Shown here: in pieces, positions 62,699 to 64,000 of the stretch
Position numbering within the stretch: the first letter of the stretch is position 1
Layout: every line of letters starts with the position of its first letter
Origin: Kribbella sp. VKM Ac-2568
GTDB taxonomy: Bacteria > Actinomycetota > Actinomycetes > Propionibacteriales > Kribbellaceae
NCBI RefSeq assembly: GCF_004345365.1
Contig: NZ_SLVF01000018.1
Coordinates: 101,830 to 165,829, forward strand
Length of the DNA: 64,000 bases
Direction: 5' to 3'
Program-made: the position numbers and the translations under genes
The notes under the pieces: model-generated
What the model was told of the DNA's origin: nothing
What the model saw: the letters and a program-made list of their open reading frames with translations, nothing else
The model's database searches: none

Positions 62699-63280
62699 AT
62701 GGGGAAAGTGGTCATGAACGCGTCGGTTTCGGTGGATGGTTTCATCGCGGCTGAGAACGACGATCCCGGTCCGATCTTCGAGTGGCTGGTCAGCGGTGAC
62801 GTGCCGTTGGACGACAGTGGCGTTCTGAAGGTGTCGCAGGCTTCGTTCGACTACGTCCGGCCGTACTGGGACGAGGTCGGTGTGACCATTGCCGGCCGTC
62901 ACGCCTTCGACATCACCGACGGCTGGGATGGGACGCCTCCGAGTGGGATCGACCATGTGGTCGTGGTGAGTCACCGTGGTGCGCCCGAGGGCTGGGACCT
63001 CCAGGCGCCGTTCCACTTTGTCGACGGCATCGAGGCGGCCGTGGCCAAGGCGCGGGAGCTTGCGGGTGACCGCACTGTCGAGTTCGGTGCTGGCGACGTC
63101 GGCGGCCAGGCGCTCGCCGCAGGTTGGGTCGACGAGGTACGCATGGACGTCGCACCCGTCGTGCTCGGGTCCGGTAAGCGTTACTTCGGCTCCGTCGACG
63201 CGCAGCACCTGCTGGAAGGCCCAGACGTAGTTGTTCAGGGCAACCGGGTGCTTCACCTGCGCTATCGGGTGCGCCGTTGA
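62699..63280 (+). CDS. Dihydrofolate-reductase/RibD C-terminal domain family protein
   Basis: NADPH-dependent reductase fold: KVVMNASVSVDGFIAAENDD, VTIAGRHAFDITDGWDGTPP, VEFGAGDVGGQALAAGWVDE, LHLRYRV. 193 residues. AGGAGGAA ribosome site directly before ATG 62699. The physiological substrate is unknown; such genes are often next to AraC or TetR regulators. Confidence 0.93.
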   Translation: MGKVVMNASVSVDGFIAAENDDPGPIFEWLVSGDVPLDDSGVLKVSQASFDYVRPYWDEVGVTIAGRHAFDITDGWDGTPPSGIDHVVVVSHRGAPEGWDLQAPFHFVDGIEAAVAKARELAGDRTVEFGAGDVGGQALAAGWVDEVRMDVAPVVLGSGKRYFGSVDAQHLLEGPDVVVQGNRVLHLRYRVRR

Positions 63281-63389
63281 CCGATCTGAGTGGGTACGCG
63301 AAGAAGACCGCTGCGACGGTGACACGAGATCGGGCGTCCGGCTGCGTTTGTGCATCGCTGCCTCGGGACGGAAGTCGTGGTCTTCCAGA

Positions 63390-64000
63390 TTGGCACACCT
63401 CGACTTGTCTGACGCTACCTTTGCCTGCCCTGACCTGACCAAGTTCTGCCGGCTCGATGAGCTCGGCTTGGCCGTCACCGGCCAACGACTCAGGCCCGAC
63501 CGTGCGGTGCTGGCATGCCGGGTCGTCGAGCCGGACCAGTGGTGCCGTCGCTGTGGTTGCGAAGGCGTACCGCGCGACACCGTGACCCGGGAGCTGGCCC
63601 ACGAGCCGCTGGGCTGGCGGCCGACGACGCTCGTGGTGACCGTGCGCCGCTACCGGTGTACCGCTTGCGGTCACGTGTGGCGCCAGGACACCAGCCTCGC
63701 GGCTGAGCCGCGAGCGAAGCTGTCGCGTCGCGGGCTGCGGTGGGCACTCGAGGCGATCGTGTGCCAGCACCTGACCGTGGCCCGGGTCGCCGAGGGACTC
63801 GGGGTCGCGTGGAACACTGCCAACGACGCTGTCCTGGCCGAAGGCAAGCGGGTGCTGATCAACGACGAGAACCGCTTCGACGGTGTCAACGCGATCGGGG
63901 TAGACGAGCACGTGGTGCGCCACGAGGCGCTGTTGTTTCGGATGGAGGTGAGAGACCTGCATCGCTCGGCCGTCGTAGCGGTCGGGTGGAAGCTGGCGGC
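63390..64000 (+). mobile_element. ISL3-family transposase, 5' part (runs off the window)
   Basis: Frame from TTG 63390 reads through to the window edge. The N-terminal zinc finger has CRRCGCEG and CTACGHVW, then a helix-turn-helix-like RGLRWALEAIVCQHLTVARV and the NAIGVDEH motif that begins the DDE catalytic core of ISL3. After VVRHEALL the sequence departs from the usual continuation, so the gene may be truncated or fused there. No ATG or GTG start fits; this is either TTG-started or 5' damaged. Confidence 0.75.

Noticed and set aside
61724..63580. A 618-codon minus-strand frame across the AraC and RibD-like genes
   Set aside because: Low-complexity shadow over two well-supported genes on the other strand.

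Overview
The window is high-GC DNA from an actinobacterium. The MmyB-type and TetR regulators, the actinobacterial QcrB, the acyl-CoA carboxylase beta-epsilon pair and the purE-purK-GtrA order all fit Actinomycetota, possibly Kribbella/Nocardioides-like Propionibacteriales (inference; no rRNA or tRNA is present). About 100 features are listed, of which roughly 55 are intact protein genes.

Left flank (1-13.77 kb): qcrB, a MOSC protein, a secreted GH18 chitinase with a ricin-type lectin domain, a pentapeptide-repeat/DinB protein, two membrane proteins, a NarL-type two-component system, an aldo/keto reductase plus exported flavodoxin pair divergent from an MmyB-type regulator, and a frameshifted DHA2-type MFS exporter followed by a cupin.

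Central region (13.775-45.068 kb): a probable integrated genomic island. It is bounded by two directly oriented 81-bp perfect repeats that are the 3' end of an acyl-CoA dehydrogenase gene. The right copy is the end of the intact gene; the left copy is an isolated fragment. A decayed tyrosine recombinase lies about 1.1 kb inside the left repeat. The island holds a complete NAD de novo module (nadC, nrtR, nadA, nadB) with two near-identical NrtR operator candidates, itself bracketed by two recombinase remnants. It also holds many redox genes (SDRs, NDH-2-like enzyme, an inverted pair of about 90% identical quinone-oxidoreductase-like genes), TetR, MerR and sigma-factor regulators, three YjdJ-type GNAT genes, an APH-type kinase, and a dense set of gene fragments (group II intron RT, toprim primase, enolase, Lrp, RidA, CorA, DNA ligase, FAD oxidoreductase, MFS, TetR, GNAT, enol-lactonase).

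Right flank (45-64 kb): mostly housekeeping. It carries acyl-CoA dehydrogenase, a UDP-glucose/GDP-mannose dehydrogenase, an MFS exporter, purK-purE, GtrA, a truncated thioesterase, a PH-domain membrane protein, an OFA-type MFS carrier with its 35-residue small partner, ppc-birA, a TetR/SCP2 divergent pair with an unusual three-half-site operator, acyl-CoA carboxylase beta and epsilon, a 308-bp IS630-derived miniature element, an AraC regulator with a RibD-like reductase, and a partial ISL3-type transposase running off the end.

The most notable observation is the acyl-CoA dehydrogenase 3'-end integration site with its NAD-biosynthesis cargo. I saw no CRISPR array, restriction-modification, toxin-antitoxin or recognised phage-defence system.
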